From: Rhopalosiphum padi
Taxonomy: Eukaryota > Arthropoda > Insecta > Hemiptera > Aphididae
Length of the DNA: 64,000 bases
Assembly (NCBI RefSeq): GCF_020882245.1
Contig: NC_083599.1
Coordinates: forward strand, 80,595,422 to 80,659,421
Direction: 5' to 3'
In this document: positions 1-11,100 of the stretch, in pieces
Layout of the letters: every line of letters begins with the position of its first letter
Numbering within the stretch: position 1 is the first letter of the stretch
Position numbers and translations under genes: made by a program
Notes under the pieces: model-generated
Seen by the model: the letters and a program-made list of their open reading frames with translations, nothing else
The model's database searches: none
Told to the model about the DNA's origin: nothing

Positions 1-21
1 GACAGCGAAAATAGGAAGTTT

Positions 22-1144
22 TTGAACGAGTGGACAGAACTATATTGTTTTATATTGCCTGAAAGGGTTAAAGCCATTCTAGTCTGTTTGATTTGCAATT
101 CAACTGTCGCTATTATTAAAAGTGGAAATTTAAAACGGTATTATGAAACTACTCTAAAGATTTTCATACAAAATTTCCTCCAGGCAGTGAAGTGCGTAAA
201 AATAAGCTAAACACATATATGTTATCTTACAAAAATAGTACGACTACACTTACACGGTGTATGAGTGAACAAGAAAAATCAACTGAAGCAGCATTGCGTG
301 TGTGCTGGGTTCTTAATAAGCACCAAAAACCGTTTTTCGATTCCGAAATAGTAAAAGAGTGTATGTTGGAAGTGGCCACTGCACTTTTTCAAGAAAATAA
401 AAAAATCGTTACCTCTATCCAAGATATTCGTTTGTCGGCAAGGAGTAACACAAGAATGACAACAATTTTGGCAGCCGAGAACAAAAAGAGCTTATTTGAA
501 CTTTTACATAAGTCACCGTGCTACTGCATTGCGCTTGATGAATCTTGTGACTTAGTTGATTCTGAACAAATGTAAATTTTCGTACGATTTTTCGACATTG
601 AAAATAAAGTGTTTAGAGAAGAGTTACTAGCAATATTGACATTTGAAGGTAAGACTCGCGGCGAAGATTTATTTAAAAGATTCGATGACTTCATGAAAAA
701 ATCAAATTTGAGTTATGATAAAATTGTGTCAATTTCCACTGATGGAGCTCCAGCGATGATGGGAAAAGAAAAAGGATTACTAAAAAGAATCCGGGATATT
801 AACTTATCAATGCATAATTCACCAAACATCGCTTTGTAGTAAACTCAGTGCTACACTGAAAGACGTAATGGACGGTTTGATCAAGTTAATCAATTTTATC
901 AGGTCGCGTTCTTCTCTCCAACACAGACAGTTCAAAGAGTTTCTGTGTCAATGTGATTCGGCCTATTCAGATTTACTACAACACAATCATGTACGTTGGC
1001 TCAGTAAAGGCCGAGTAGTTGAACGTTTTTGGAACATTAAAGAAGAAGTAAAAACATTTCTAAAAAATGTAGATACTGAAGAAGCAAAGAAGCATTTGAA
1101 GTTCTTAGAAAACAATCGAAATATAGTTTCAATGGCTTTCTTAA
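22..1144 (+). pseudogene. hAT transposase, ZBED5/FAM200-like, N-terminal two thirds (broken)
   Basis: First part of a cut-and-paste hAT transposase; the rest lies at 3480-4162 beyond a piggyBac insertion. Around 70-170 there is a degenerate BED-like finger (CLICN present, zinc-binding histidines lost). From 192 the catalytic region runs with recognisable family blocks: CIALDESCD near 525, where the first catalytic Asp is expected, STDGAPAMMGKEKG near 735, CIIHQ near 810 and HNHVRWLSKGR near 985. It is not functional: frame change near 190, TAA at 573-575 and a one-base shift near 808. The coding sequence stops at the TTAA used by piggyBac (1141-1144). Family assignment is from remembered motif order; confidence is high for hAT, moderate for the subgroup. 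Confidence 0.85.
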
Positions 1145-3475
1145 CCGTCATTGCTCGCGTGTGAGAATTTCCCTCACATAGTTTTTAGGTTGATAACCAC
1201 TGGCTTGTGGGTTGTTATATTTTTCTCAAATTCATAGTACCTTATGACGAAGTATTTAAAAATAGATTTATCAGTTGACTGGCACGATTGCGTTCCGATA
1301 ACGATACCTATTGCTTTTTGAAATCAACTAGTCGTGTTTTGTGAGCGAATCCCTTGACGCGCGAGTAACAGCGTTTTAATTTCTCGTTTATATTTTCGTT
1401 TTTACTTGTTTATTTTTTTTTCGATATTTTACTTTTTTTGCCGTTTATTTTATTTATTCAAAAGTATGAATGAGTTAATTAGTTCGTGGTTAAATGAAGA
1501 TATGGAATCACTAAATGATTCGTGTAGTGATGATAGTGAAATTGATGACAGTACAATATCTGTAGAACGACATAATGAGGAAAACTACGAGAGCGACGAA
1601 CCTACCGAAAACACTAGCGATGAATCAGAACCTGATGATGAAGGTGAGAATGAATACTACTTGGGCAAGGACAAAATTGCCAAATGGAAAAAAAATCCAC
1701 CTCCACGCAATACCCGTACTGCTCATTGTAATATAATTACTCATTTACCGAGAGTGAAACCTCTTGCGCGAAATGCAAAAACAATTATAGAATCTTGGTC
1801 ACTTTTCTTTCCTGACAACGTTATTCAAGAAATTGTTACTTGTACTAACATCTATTTGACCAAAATTAGAATAAATTATGGTAGGGAACGAGATGTCTTG
1901 GATACGAGTGTAGTAGAAATGCGAGGGTTGTTCGGTCTTTTGTACATAGCTGGTATGATGAAAAGTAATCATCTAAATTTTTCGGATCTTTGGTCAAATT
2001 ATGGGTTATCGCCGGAGTATTTTAGAGCTGTTATGTCTAAAACGCGTTTTTATTTATTATTACGAGCACTAAGGTTTGATAATATAAATACTTGCAGTGA
2101 ATGAAAAAAAATTGATAAATTAGCACCTATTCGAACTATTTTTGATGAATTTGTTGATCGCTGTAAATTAAATTATACTGTCGGGGAATATTGTACCATT
2201 GACGAGATGCTAGAAGGTTTCAGAGGGAAATGTAATTTTCGGCAATATATTCCTAACAAGCCTAACAAGTATGGTATAAAAATATTTTCACTCGTAGATG
2301 CTCGTTTATTTTACACAACAAATATGGAGGTTTACGTAGGAAAACAACCTAATGGTCCTTATAATCAAGATAATAGTGCATCAAGTTTTGTCAAGAGGAT
2401 GATCTCTCCAATTTCCAAAACAGGTAGGAACTTGACCATTGATAATTGGTTTACATCTGTCCCATTGGCCGTTGACCTGTTACAAAATCATAAAATTACA
2501 ATGGTTGGGACAATTAGAAAAAATAAAAGAGAAATACCTCCTCTTTTTTTGGACACAAAGAAACGAGAAAAGAATAGTAGTAAATTTGGTAGAGTAAAGA
2601 ATGTTTATTAGTATCATATGTACCAAAAATAAAATAAAAATGTACTGATGGTGTCAACAATGCACAAGCAAGGAGATATTGATGTAAAGAGCGGAGAACA
2701 ACGTAAGCCTGAAGTAATTAATTTTTATAATTTTACCAAAGGAGGAGTCGACGTTGTTGACGAACTAAAAGCTGAATATTCCGTAGCAAGTTGTAGATGG
2801 CCTCTTACCATATTTTCTCTTATGAATATAGCTGGTATAAATAGCCAAATTATTTATAAAGCCAACACTGATACTACTATAAGTAGACGTCAATTTTTAA
2901 AATCTCTTGTGCAAGATCTATGTAAACCATTTATGGTACAACGACTGAATTGTAAAAATTTGTCTTTTGATCTTCGAAAACAAATAAATCGTTTCACCGG
3001 TCAAATCCCCACACCATCTCAAGAGGACCCAAGACCTACAGAAAGAGTTAAATGTGCTTTCTGTCCTGCAAGGAAAAATCGATATACCGTGGTAAGTAGA
3101 TACACTACTAAGCTCAAATATATATACAACTCATTATTTTATATTTTATACCTAGGTAAAATGTGCAAGGTGCTCTGTGCCATTATGTAAAGAACACACG
3201 TTAGCCCTATGCAGTTTGTGCAATGGAAACACCGAAGATTTAGATGATTAGTTTAAGTTTGTAAATTAATTCATGCATACATAATACATAAGTCAGTATA
3301 ATTATTTTATTTTTTTTTTCAATATATTAATAAAGAATATTCAAAATTGGTTTATTTTATGATTTATCAATTATTTGTTCTTAAAATATTACATTCATGA
3401 TGAAATATACTAGGCGAGCGAATCGCTCTACGCGCTAGTAACGGTGTTCAAATTATACGTGCGAGTCATGACGGG
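1145..3475 (+). mobile_element. piggyBac element inserted in a hAT transposase
   Basis: A 2.3-kb insertion is bounded by TTAA at 1141-1144 and 3476-3479, the piggyBac target site. Its ends are imperfect inverted repeats: ccgtcattgctcgcg on the left, and cccgtcatgactcgc when the right end is read inward. The left end lacks one C. Further in lie related subterminal blocks (left near 1340-1375, right near 3413-3450) sharing the words gagcgaatc and cgcgagtaac/cgcgctagtaac. Removing the element and one TTAA joins the two halves of the surrounding hAT ORF in frame, so this was a precise insertion into an ORF that was open at this point. Confidence 0.9.
1466..3251 (+). pseudogene. piggyBac transposase with a 64-bp intron (broken)
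   Basis: DDE_Tnp_1_7 transposase. The N-terminus is acidic (residues 1-70). The catalytic Asp blocks appear in order: TIDEMLEGFRGKC near 2195, TIDNWFTSVPLA near 2440 and GGVDVVDEL near 2742. The C-terminal cysteine-rich domain (CAFCPARKNRY, then KCARCSVPLCKEH and CSLCNGN) is interrupted by an intron at 3092-3155 with GTAAGT donor and TAG acceptor; splicing completes the Cys pattern and the ORF ends with TAG at 3249-3251. Defects: TGA at 2102-2104 in an otherwise continuous frame (probable CGA to TGA) and two compensating frameshifts between about 2603 and 2640. The start was set at 1466 because MNELISSWLNED begins the typical acidic head; the upstream in-frame ATG at 1406 adds only hydrophobic low-complexity residues. 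Confidence 0.9.
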
Positions 3476-3479
3476 TTAA

Positions 3480-4162
3480 ATGACATTTTGAAATATTTAA
3501 ATGCGCTTAATGTCGAATTACAAGGAGAAGGGAAATTAATATGTGATTTAATACAAAGTGTGTCTGCTTTCCGTCGCAAACTTAATATATTTGAACGAGA
3601 CATTGAACAAAAAAAATTCATTCACTTTCCAACAATACTTGAATGCAAAAATAATTCTGAAATTGTAAACACCGAAACATTTTTAAGTTTTTTGTCAAAT
3701 CTTATGAAGGAATTCGATGCTAGATTCAAAGACTTTTCTGAAATAGGAAAACTATCACAATTCTTAAAAACTCCTAACGAAGTTCTCCCAGACGGAGAAT
3801 GGACTGATGTAGTTGAAAAATTATTTAATCTTTCAAAGTCAAAACTTCAAATAGAAATAATAGACCTACAGGAAGATGTTTCCTTGAAGCAGTACATAAG
3901 TGCGTCAACTGAAGAATTCTGGGCTAAGGATGGGATTGACAAGTATTCAAACTGTAAGCAACTGGCAATCAACTTGGCTTCGATGTTTGGTTCAACATAC
4001 ATTTGTGAAGCATTATTTTCAAAAATTAATTTTTTGAAAAACAAATATCGGACAGAATTAACGGACTCTCACCTCGAAGACACTTTACGCGTAAGCTGTT
4101 CTACACGAGTTCCTGATTTCAAAAAGCTGGCCAAGGAGAATAAATGCAATTTTTCCCATTAA
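3480..4162 (+). pseudogene. hAT transposase, C-terminal third including the dimerisation domain
   Basis: Continuation of the 22-1144 transposase. After the TTAA the frame reads through an LNALNVELQGEGKLICD block, as in ZBED5/FAM200-type proteins, and ends with a hAT-C dimerisation region (ASMFGSTYICEALFSKINFLKNK near 3975-4045) and a short basic tail. This third is open for about 225 codons with no stop, unlike the N-terminal half, so the inactivating changes are concentrated upstream. The minus-strand ORF over 3847-4044 is a shadow of this region. Confidence 0.85.
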
Positions 4163-4414
4163 ATTTCATGGTAAATTATTACTAATATTATTGTAATTTT
4201 ATAATCTAAAATCTAAATTTAATGTAATAATTAGATCATTTTTTTTATTTTCATACTCCTAATATAGTAATTTTTAATATAAATCAATTGTAATAACTAA
4301 AGAATTTTTTTTATTGTTATACTGATCTTTTTAAAATATAAAGATTTGAAAAATATTTTTTTCACCGGACCTCATTGATTTATTTTTTTAATATTTAGGA
4401 CTCCAATAGAAATT

Positions 4415-4429
4415 ACTTGCCGACCCCTG
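4415..4429 (+). repeat. hAT right terminal inverted repeat
   Basis: The sequence acttgccgacccctg reads inward as caggggtcggcaagt, a typical hAT terminus beginning CAGGGG. The next eight bases, ctttacag (4430-4437), are the candidate right-hand target duplication. The left end and its duplication lie before position 1, so the element cannot be closed here. Confidence 0.7.
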
Positions 4430-4493
4430 CTTTACAGTATTTGCACGGGAAGTTGTTGGTCGAAGCTTACAAACCTTCCAAAGTTGGACGCCG

Positions 4494-4712
4494 TTAGTCG
4501 ATATTTTCTATATTATTGCCACATATCATTATCTTGCTGTCCAATTGTACTTCGTTCATCGCTACTATCTCTTCAAATTTTAATGTTATTTTTTTCAAAA
4601 ATAGTTCCTTTTTATTTTGATACTCATCAAAAGGCATATCAATTATTTCGCAACCCATATCCACAGCTCCATAATCATCATCGGATCCAGAAAATAATTT
4701 ACGCTTATTCAT
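4494..4712 (-). CDS. short acidic ORF, function unknown
   Basis: A 72-codon ORF beginning MNKRKLFSGSDDDYG, rich in Asp and Glu, ends close to the hAT right end. It lies just downstream of the Mutator-like pseudogene on the same strand, 68 bp past its stop, and could be a first exon of a second gene in the same repeat unit. I recognise no domain. Codon content is not informative at this base composition. It may be spurious. Confidence 0.25.
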   Translation of the reverse strand: MNKRKLFSGSDDDYGAVDMGCEIIDMPFDEYQNKKELFLKKITLKFEEIVAMNEVQLDSKIMICGNNIENID

Positions 4713-4779
4713 TGTAAATCTATAAATAATATTAAGTGGTTGTAGTGTGATATTTATTTTCAAAAATATATAAATTAAA

Positions 4780-7479
4780 TTACATCCGTTTTTTAAAATT
4801 TAAACGTCGTCTTCTTGATAATTCGCGCATTTTATCAACTTTTTTAATATATTTTTTTGTAATTATACCAGGACTTAAATTAGTTATTTTTTTATGTAAG
4901 TGACTAATGTAGTTGGATCCCAAATTAAACGATGTCACTGCAGTATGACACCTAGCACCATACCATCCTAAAATAATAATTTAAGTTTTAAAAAAAATAC
5001 AATATTTACCTACAATATGATATGTTTTTATAATAATTATACCTCGTAAAGAAAAGTTGATTCTTTTGCCACAAACGTACTTGGCAATCACGTTATTAAA
5101 ACCTTCAACCACATTGTTATTGACATTATAGATCAGGCTCGAACATGATGTGCAACTATATTTCTGGCTCCTAAGATATCAGCCCATAATCCAGAAGTTT
5201 GCATTTGAGGAACTAGATTAACCTCATTTTCTTTCGGGCCTTTACAAAAATAACTAAAAAATAAATAATATATAATTTTTACATAAATGTATTGTAACCC
5301 ACTAACTTAATTTTAAAAATAATTATTGTTCATTTGGTTTGTAACAATTTAAAAAAAAATTAATTACCTAGTACAATCATCATGGTAGCCAAATACATGG
5401 TACGGGCTATTCAAAATATCATGTTTTAAAAGCGCGACTTTTTCATTGTGACTAAGATTCATTTCTTTTCTAAAAGCTATTGCCTCCGTCACTGCACATC
5501 TTTAAAAAAAAAATAATTTATTATACATAGGTTTGTTAATTATTCATAAAAACTCATTACCGTAATTTAAGTCGTCTATCTTTTAAAATTTTCCTCAAAA
5601 CTCCTGGTACTACTACCCCGGAGGTACTCTTTCGACGAGTGGATATATCCACAATACGGTTACAATAATTTCTTAGAATATGATTACACATTCTAGTTTT
5701 TTAATAAATATATCGGGCCCATAAGGTTTTGCCAATGATAATTTTTTCATGACACTTGAGTCCCCATCACCAATAAGTTTATTAAAAATTAAATTGTTCA
5801 TTGGCATGCTTTGGCGGAAACCTTCAACAATAATGTCTGCTTCCATTGAAGTAAAAGTTCCTTCCCAGTTTTTAAAACATTTATAAACAGAAACTTCTTT
5901 CTCGTTGGATTCAGCTTTTTGACAAACAGCACAAAATTTATTTCGAATTCCCATAAAAAGTATTTTATTTGTTCGGTATCCAATAATTGTCGCCTATATA
6001 AAATAATTTATAATGTTATTATTTTTAAAAACAACTTATTGAATATTTTATAAATTTTTAACCATAAAATACTGCGAAAGCTTACGTAATTTCGACAAAT
6101 TTAATGCTACTTAACCCCTTTATAAAAAAATATTTGAAGAGTTACACTTAACTTTTTATATTAGGTAAATTAAATATTTATGAAGAACTTTAAATTACTA
6201 TTTTTAAGCGTTTATTAGCTACCGAAAAATTTCTAGTTTTAAAAAACAAAAATTTGAAATGTCTTTAAATTGTTAAAAAATATTTAAAATATTTTGAAAA
6301 TGTTATCATGTATTAAGAATGCAATTTTAAAGATTTGGTGAAAATTTTAAGTATCTACGCCTATTTGTTTTTAAGTTACACTAAAAATATTAATTCAATT
6401 CAGCCAATAAAAATTTAAAAAAATTATTTACTATAATATAAATATAATATAATAATAATACTTACTACACCAGAAAGGGCATTGTAGTTACTTTTGTAAG
6501 ACCTTTTAGACCATGTACCGTCTGCTACAACCGTAATTAGTGGTATTCCATTTTCATTTACGTTATTTTCTTCCACTGCAAGTCTAGCCTCTTCTTTACC
6601 AGCCATTTCCATTGCTTCTATAGCTGTGTTCTCGGTGTGTTTAATTGTCATTATGAATTTTTTGATATAACGGATTACTCATATTAGGCATATTTAAAAA
6701 AGCTGAAAATGTGTCTAGTTGTGTATACCCTTGTCCAGTATTTACGATTGCAGCCACCATTGCCGAATTTACAGGCATACTAGCGCGTTTTTCATTTGTA
6801 AGTATTTCTTGTTTGTTACAAAAATTACACAAAAAAAACGAATTCAGAAAAAAATCCATGTCTGATTTCTTTTACCAAAATTAAGTTTTTGAAAGTACAA
6901 TCGAATGGGTGGTGGTCAATATTTTTAATGGTATTAAATAAAAACATTATATCAACTAAACGTCGACCACTACATTTCACCCTTTAAAAATCATAAATTA
7001 TTTTTTAATTTTAATTTTCAATTATATAAAATTACTCCAACACTTACTCGACAGGTATTATATTATTTAATGATTTTTCGCCGGTATTAGAATTTATATT
7101 TTCTCTTTCAGCCTCAATCTGCGTTCGATTATCATGTCTGTTATACAAATATAATGTAAATTATTCGTCATTTTTTACAACTTATTGTAGTTTATAATAC
7201 ATACGTTTGTAAGTAATTGCTACAAATAATTTCATCACCAACAGCAACCGGTGCACCTAAATCTGAAACCTGATAAAATAGCTTATAATGATTTGTTCGT
7301 GAAAGTTAATTGAATTAAAATATACCAAATTATTAAGGTACTTTAGTACTTACCTGGTGATCAATTATTAGGTTTTCTTTTGTTTTAATAAAAAATTTTA
7401 ATTTTTGCTTTTTAGATTTAATCGTTTTACTTAAATACCGACGTTTTTTCGTCCCGTATCTATAATCTTTGTTATTCAT
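4780..7479 (-). pseudogene. Mutator-like transposase-domain gene, eight exons, no nuclease domain (decayed)
   Basis: Paralogue of the 57942-62616 gene. Exons on the minus strand: 7479-7354, 7269-7205, 7137-7048, 6981-6466, 5993-5561, 5499-5368, 5253-5043 and 4967-4780, all with GT/AG borders and matching phases. Conserved blocks: basic head (MNNKDYRYGTKKRRY), CSGRRLVDI, NSAMVAAIVNTGQGYTQL, the presumed catalytic VADGTWSKRSY, the Cys block FCAVCQKA, the GDGDSSVMKKL block with the presumed second Asp, and EGFNNVIAKYVCGKRINF. It ends in a basic tail (RRRRLNFKKRM) at 4780 without the YqaJ nuclease found in the paralogue. Defects: frameshift near 6645, one-base deletion near 5684 (broken ECxNHILRN) and a stop/frameshift near 5160. 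The domain name (mutator-like transposase, PF20700 type) is from memory. Confidence 0.75.
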
Positions 7480-7559
7480 TTTTTTATGAGAACTTGGAAT
7501 AATAAAAGTACAACCAATATCTAAAGCACTGATACTAATACAATACACTAATACTGCAC

Positions 7560-7904
7560 TGAAAGTCTGAAACTAAACTTTAGATGTAGCGCCGTTAAGT
7601 ACGTACAACCTACTAAGTGTCGACGAAATCCACAGATAACTTCGTGCATAATCGTACAGTAGGTATAAGGTAAACTCGTCAAGTACAGTAAACATACCAA
7701 ATTATATTACAATTATATTGCAATTCATTTGAACTCATTATAAGCCTATTTAGGAATATATATAGGTACGCTGGCGGCTCGCGTTGCGCGCCGGTATCAA
7801 ACGTTTCCGGGAAATAATTTATGGCCCGCACGCGCATGCACAAATCTTTACATTTGATGAAATAAAATATTTTGTTCCGACGAGGAAACTAATTTCAATC
7901 AATG
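7560..7904. other. upstream region of the Mutator-like gene, no gene seen
   Basis: 5' side of the minus-strand Mutator-like gene. It contains a GC-richer patch around 7765-7845 (gcgttgcgcgccgg, gcccgcacgcgcatg) that stands out from the AT-rich background and could be promoter or 5' UTR sequence. No ORF or repeat is recognised. Confidence 0.4.
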
Positions 7905-8250
7905 TAGACCTAAAGGCTAAAAGCCTGACAAAAATACGTCAACTCAAAATGATCGTATTTTAATTCTGTAAAAATATTTGTACTTGTCGTTGTGTTTCTT
8001 AGGCTATTGTGGAAGTAAATTTTAGAATAACTGTTTAACATTCTTAAAAAGTACACTTAAGTAAATTTAAAAATTTAAAAAAAAATTAGAAACTCAAATA
8101 AGATTTAAAAACAATTTTTAAAAAATATCAAAAATCGATTTCCACAATAACCTAGAAAAAAGGTGGATCAACTCAAATATTTTTACAGAATTAAAATAGG
8201 ATCATTTTAAGTATGCGCAATCTTGTCAGGCTTTTAGATCTAAAACGTGA
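7905..8250. mobile_element. foldback MITE with long inverted arms
   Basis: Two long inverted arms: the left (7905-7985) carries aaagcctgac, ctcaaaatgatc and attttaattctgtaaaaat; the right (8170-8250) carries the same words inverted. The pairing continues inward (aggctattgtgga near 8012 against tccacaataacct near 8142), so the 350-bp unit could fold into a nearly full-length hairpin with an A/T loop near 8060-8100. There is no coding capacity. This is the form of a foldback or miniature inverted-repeat element; the parent family is not identified. Confidence 0.75.
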
Positions 8251-8791
8251 AATAAATACACTGCTTCCAATCGCCTTAACTAAAAAATTCTTTCAGAAAA
8301 TTGTGCTTCAAAGCCTGGGTATAAACGAGTTAAAAAGTTATAGTTAAATCATTACTTGTATTACTGTTTATCAATTAAAACAATTTGAGTTATGCTCATG
8401 TCTATTTAAAATGTTTATATTTATTAACAGTAAATTGCAATACCTGTATGTTATTAAATCTTATTAATTTAATAATTATTATGTACCCGTGCTTAATAGT
8501 TGGTAGTTGAACGTACTATATAATTCTCTTCATCAGTACAATTATTTTAAAAATAAAGTTATAATATGTATAGTAAATATATCTCCTGTGCTCAATAATA
8601 TTGATGATTTTTATTATTTAAAACCTAATTAGTATCTGAACAATTTTTTTTTCTATACTTTTCTAAATCTACGTGAAAAATTATAGAGAATGGTATTTAT
8701 TTTTTTTTTTTATTTTGGATTTTTATGGATATACTGGCTTTCGAAATGTCGCGGGCGGCTGTAGTATGGAATAAGTAGGCGTGTCTATTCC
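8251..8791. other. AT-rich spacer, no gene seen
   Basis: No convincing ORF. The stretch ends with a T-run (about 8698-8711) followed by a GC-rich patch leading into the terminal region of the SWIM-gene element. A 61-codon minus-strand ORF here (8697-8882) reads through this GC-rich terminus and is judged spurious. Confidence 0.4.
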
Positions 8792-9260
8792 GTGACGTCA
8801 CTCCGCATGACGACTGCCGCGGCACCGCGGCGAGGCGTTGTTTACTCGACAATCCGGCAAAGCAATTTGCTTGTTTAAGCAACCTAAGCCCAGTTAGGTG
8901 CTAGGATGTCACTTTTATACGATTATTATATTATTCTACTGCATATAAATTCAGTGGCGAATCCAGGAATATTTTTTGATGGGGCTGATTAGTTACATAA
9001 TATAACATAACAAAAAAAACCCTTAATAATAACAAAATTAGTGTTTATGGACTGCATTATTATATAAGATGTAGATGTGTTTAACTATTTATTCATAACT
9101 TAAAGTAGGTATTTTAAATATACACCTATATATTATAATAATATAATATTAGGTATAAAACAAATAATATTAAATTTATTAGGAGTAGTGTCGCAATGAC
9201 CATGGCGAATAGAAATACAAATAGTAATAGTAATAATAATACAATAGACGAGTAAGTATT

Positions 9261-9370
9261 CAGGGCCGGTGCTAGCTTTTGCGAGTCCTTGAGCAAAATA
9301 TACTACGAGGCCCTTTTATATTAAAAAAAGTACATGGTTTGAGCTGCGAGGCCACGGGCAAAGGCCCTGC
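9261..9370. repeat. small hAT-like non-autonomous remnant
   Basis: Begins cagggccggtgctagc and ends with ggcaaaggccctg, giving short hAT-like inverted ends (cagggc). About 110 bp, non-coding, with no clear 8-bp duplication. A weak call. Confidence 0.3.
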
Positions 9371-9601
9371 TAGCCTCACCACTCACCACCACGTCAACAC
9401 TATTAGTATTACAATGATTTTAAAAATAGATTCCTACTTGAAATTCTGTATGATGATTAAACGTTTAAAATAATTATTGATGTTTTGTTTTAATGTGTGG
9501 CAGTGATAAAATATTGTTTTTCTATATAACATTAAATCTTTATTTTTTTTTGAACAATTCATTATGGTATAAAAGAGTTATTTTCTATCTTAAAAATTAT
9601 A

Positions 9602-10344
9602 ATGTCAACTAAACTGTTTGATAAAGCTTGTGCTAGTAATATACCCAAAATAAATATATACATGGTTAATGGTTATATAAAAAACAGTGATTGTTTTAAT
9701 GATCCTGAGCTTAGAGGATCAAAAGCCCAAAGGTAAGTTTGCTATACACTTATAACATTTTCAATAGGTAATACCTTCCTTACTACTTGTGGCTATATTT
9801 CAATATTGTACAAAACTCAAATTAAGTACCTACTTAATTGTATATAGATCAACACGAGAAAGCTATGGTGATTCAGCTATTGGATATGTCAAACTATTGC
9901 GCCAAGGAAATGTTTGTTTAGTTAAAGGACAAATATGTCCAGAACATAGAGTAAGACAGAAAAACTATAAAGTAGCTTTAACTGAGGATGAAGAGGAAGA
10001 GAAAATTGTGGATGTTAATTGTGATGACTGTGCAGCTTCATTAGGTAAAAAACATATTTTATATTAATAAATACTAATTATACCTAATTATTTAAAAGTA
10101 TACATTTTAAGTATTATGGTTAAAGTACATATTTATGTAAAATTATACCTAGTTTTTAAAATTATTCTTTCTTATTAAACTTTTAGGTGGATGTAAACAT
10201 AGCTTAGCATTTCTTATGTATTTACATAGAAAAAGTGAAGAGTCATCAGTAACGTCAGTTGATTGTTATTGGAAAAAACCAAAGCTATCTGGTATAGTAC
10301 TTACACTTGTGTTTTTACAAAGTGGAACAAAGCAGTATTTATAA
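9602..10344 (+). CDS. small SWIM-type zinc-finger protein (three exons, intact)
   Basis: Exons 9602-9732, 9848-10044 and 10187-10344 have GTAAGT or GTAAAA donors, AG acceptors and matching phases, giving an uninterrupted 161-residue protein. Exon 1 gives NIPKINIYMVNGYIKNSDCF; exon 2 gives SYGDSAIGYVKLLRQGNVC and a D/E-rich stretch; exons 2-3 form a SWIM-like pattern, VNCDDCAASLGGCKHSLAFL (Cys-x2-Cys...Cys-x-His). From memory this N-terminal module usually precedes a YqaJ exonuclease domain in insect repetitive proteins. Here the ORF stops shortly after YWKKPKLSG and no nuclease follows, so it is either a truncated parent or a stand-alone accessory. The open frame across two introns suggests it is young or under selection. 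Confidence 0.65.
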
Positions 10345-10567
10345 ACGCTATTTTTAAGTTTGTTTGTTTCCATTGTGTAAAATTATTAAAATAAATATCA
10401 AATGACAAAAATTAAATTGTTAAAAAATAAAGTGTTTAAATTAAAGCACATTCAAAGTCGGAGATGTTGATGAATCATGAAAACAACAGTCTACAAATAA
10501 CAATATTGAGCGCGAATGCATGACCGCACGGCGCACGGGTGATATAGAACATGCGGAGTGACGTCAC

Positions 10568-11100
10568 AATTAAATGGCGGGAAACCCGCCGCTTTTAAAA
10601 ATACATGATATCGACCCTATTCCACAATACTCCTAAAAGTGGTCAAAATGATTTTTTTTTTTTTGCATCTTCAAAATCTTATTTTGAATATTAAACCAAG
10701 CAGTTTACATACTATTTTACTAAATATTTAAGTACTAGTTCAGATGCTAATTACTTGTTATTTATATATTAGACAAAAATATTAAATTAATTGTATGTTT
10801 CTATATAATTTTATAATTTTTAATAGAACTTAAATACAAAATACAAAAAAAATCATGATAACTATAAACTTTAAACTTTTGTAAATTTTTTCTATCAACT
10901 TAACTCAGTTCTTACATTCTCATGTAATTGTTCAGAGTTCCTTTAAACTATGATTTTTAGGTCAATGCTGTGTTTTGAATTTTATAATTTAAAAAGAAAT
11001 GATTGTATTAATATAGGTTATAGTTATTAACGATGAAAGATTTAATTATGTGTTTGTAGCTAGGTATTTATTTAATGTTTTAATATTATATATTTTAGAA
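10568..11100. other. AT-rich spacer, no gene seen
   Basis: A/T-rich with a T-run at about 10651-10664; no ORF, inverted repeat or recognised element. Confidence 0.4.

Larger units (their letters stand above)
8792..10567. mobile_element. candidate DNA element carrying the SWIM gene
   Basis: The 18-base word gtgacgtcactccgcatg occurs at 8792-8809 and, inverted, at 10550-10567. It includes the palindrome TGACGTCA. Outside it on both sides are related words containing tggaata next to a GC-rich patch, so the true termini are probably 30-60 bp further out. Between them lie an AT-rich leader, a small hAT-like insertion and the three-exon SWIM gene. No target duplication was resolved, so the superfamily is left open. 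Confidence 0.5.

Noticed and set aside
8697..8882. 61-codon minus-strand ORF in a GC-rich patch
   Set aside because: It covers the inverted terminal word of an element and low-complexity sequence; no support as a gene.
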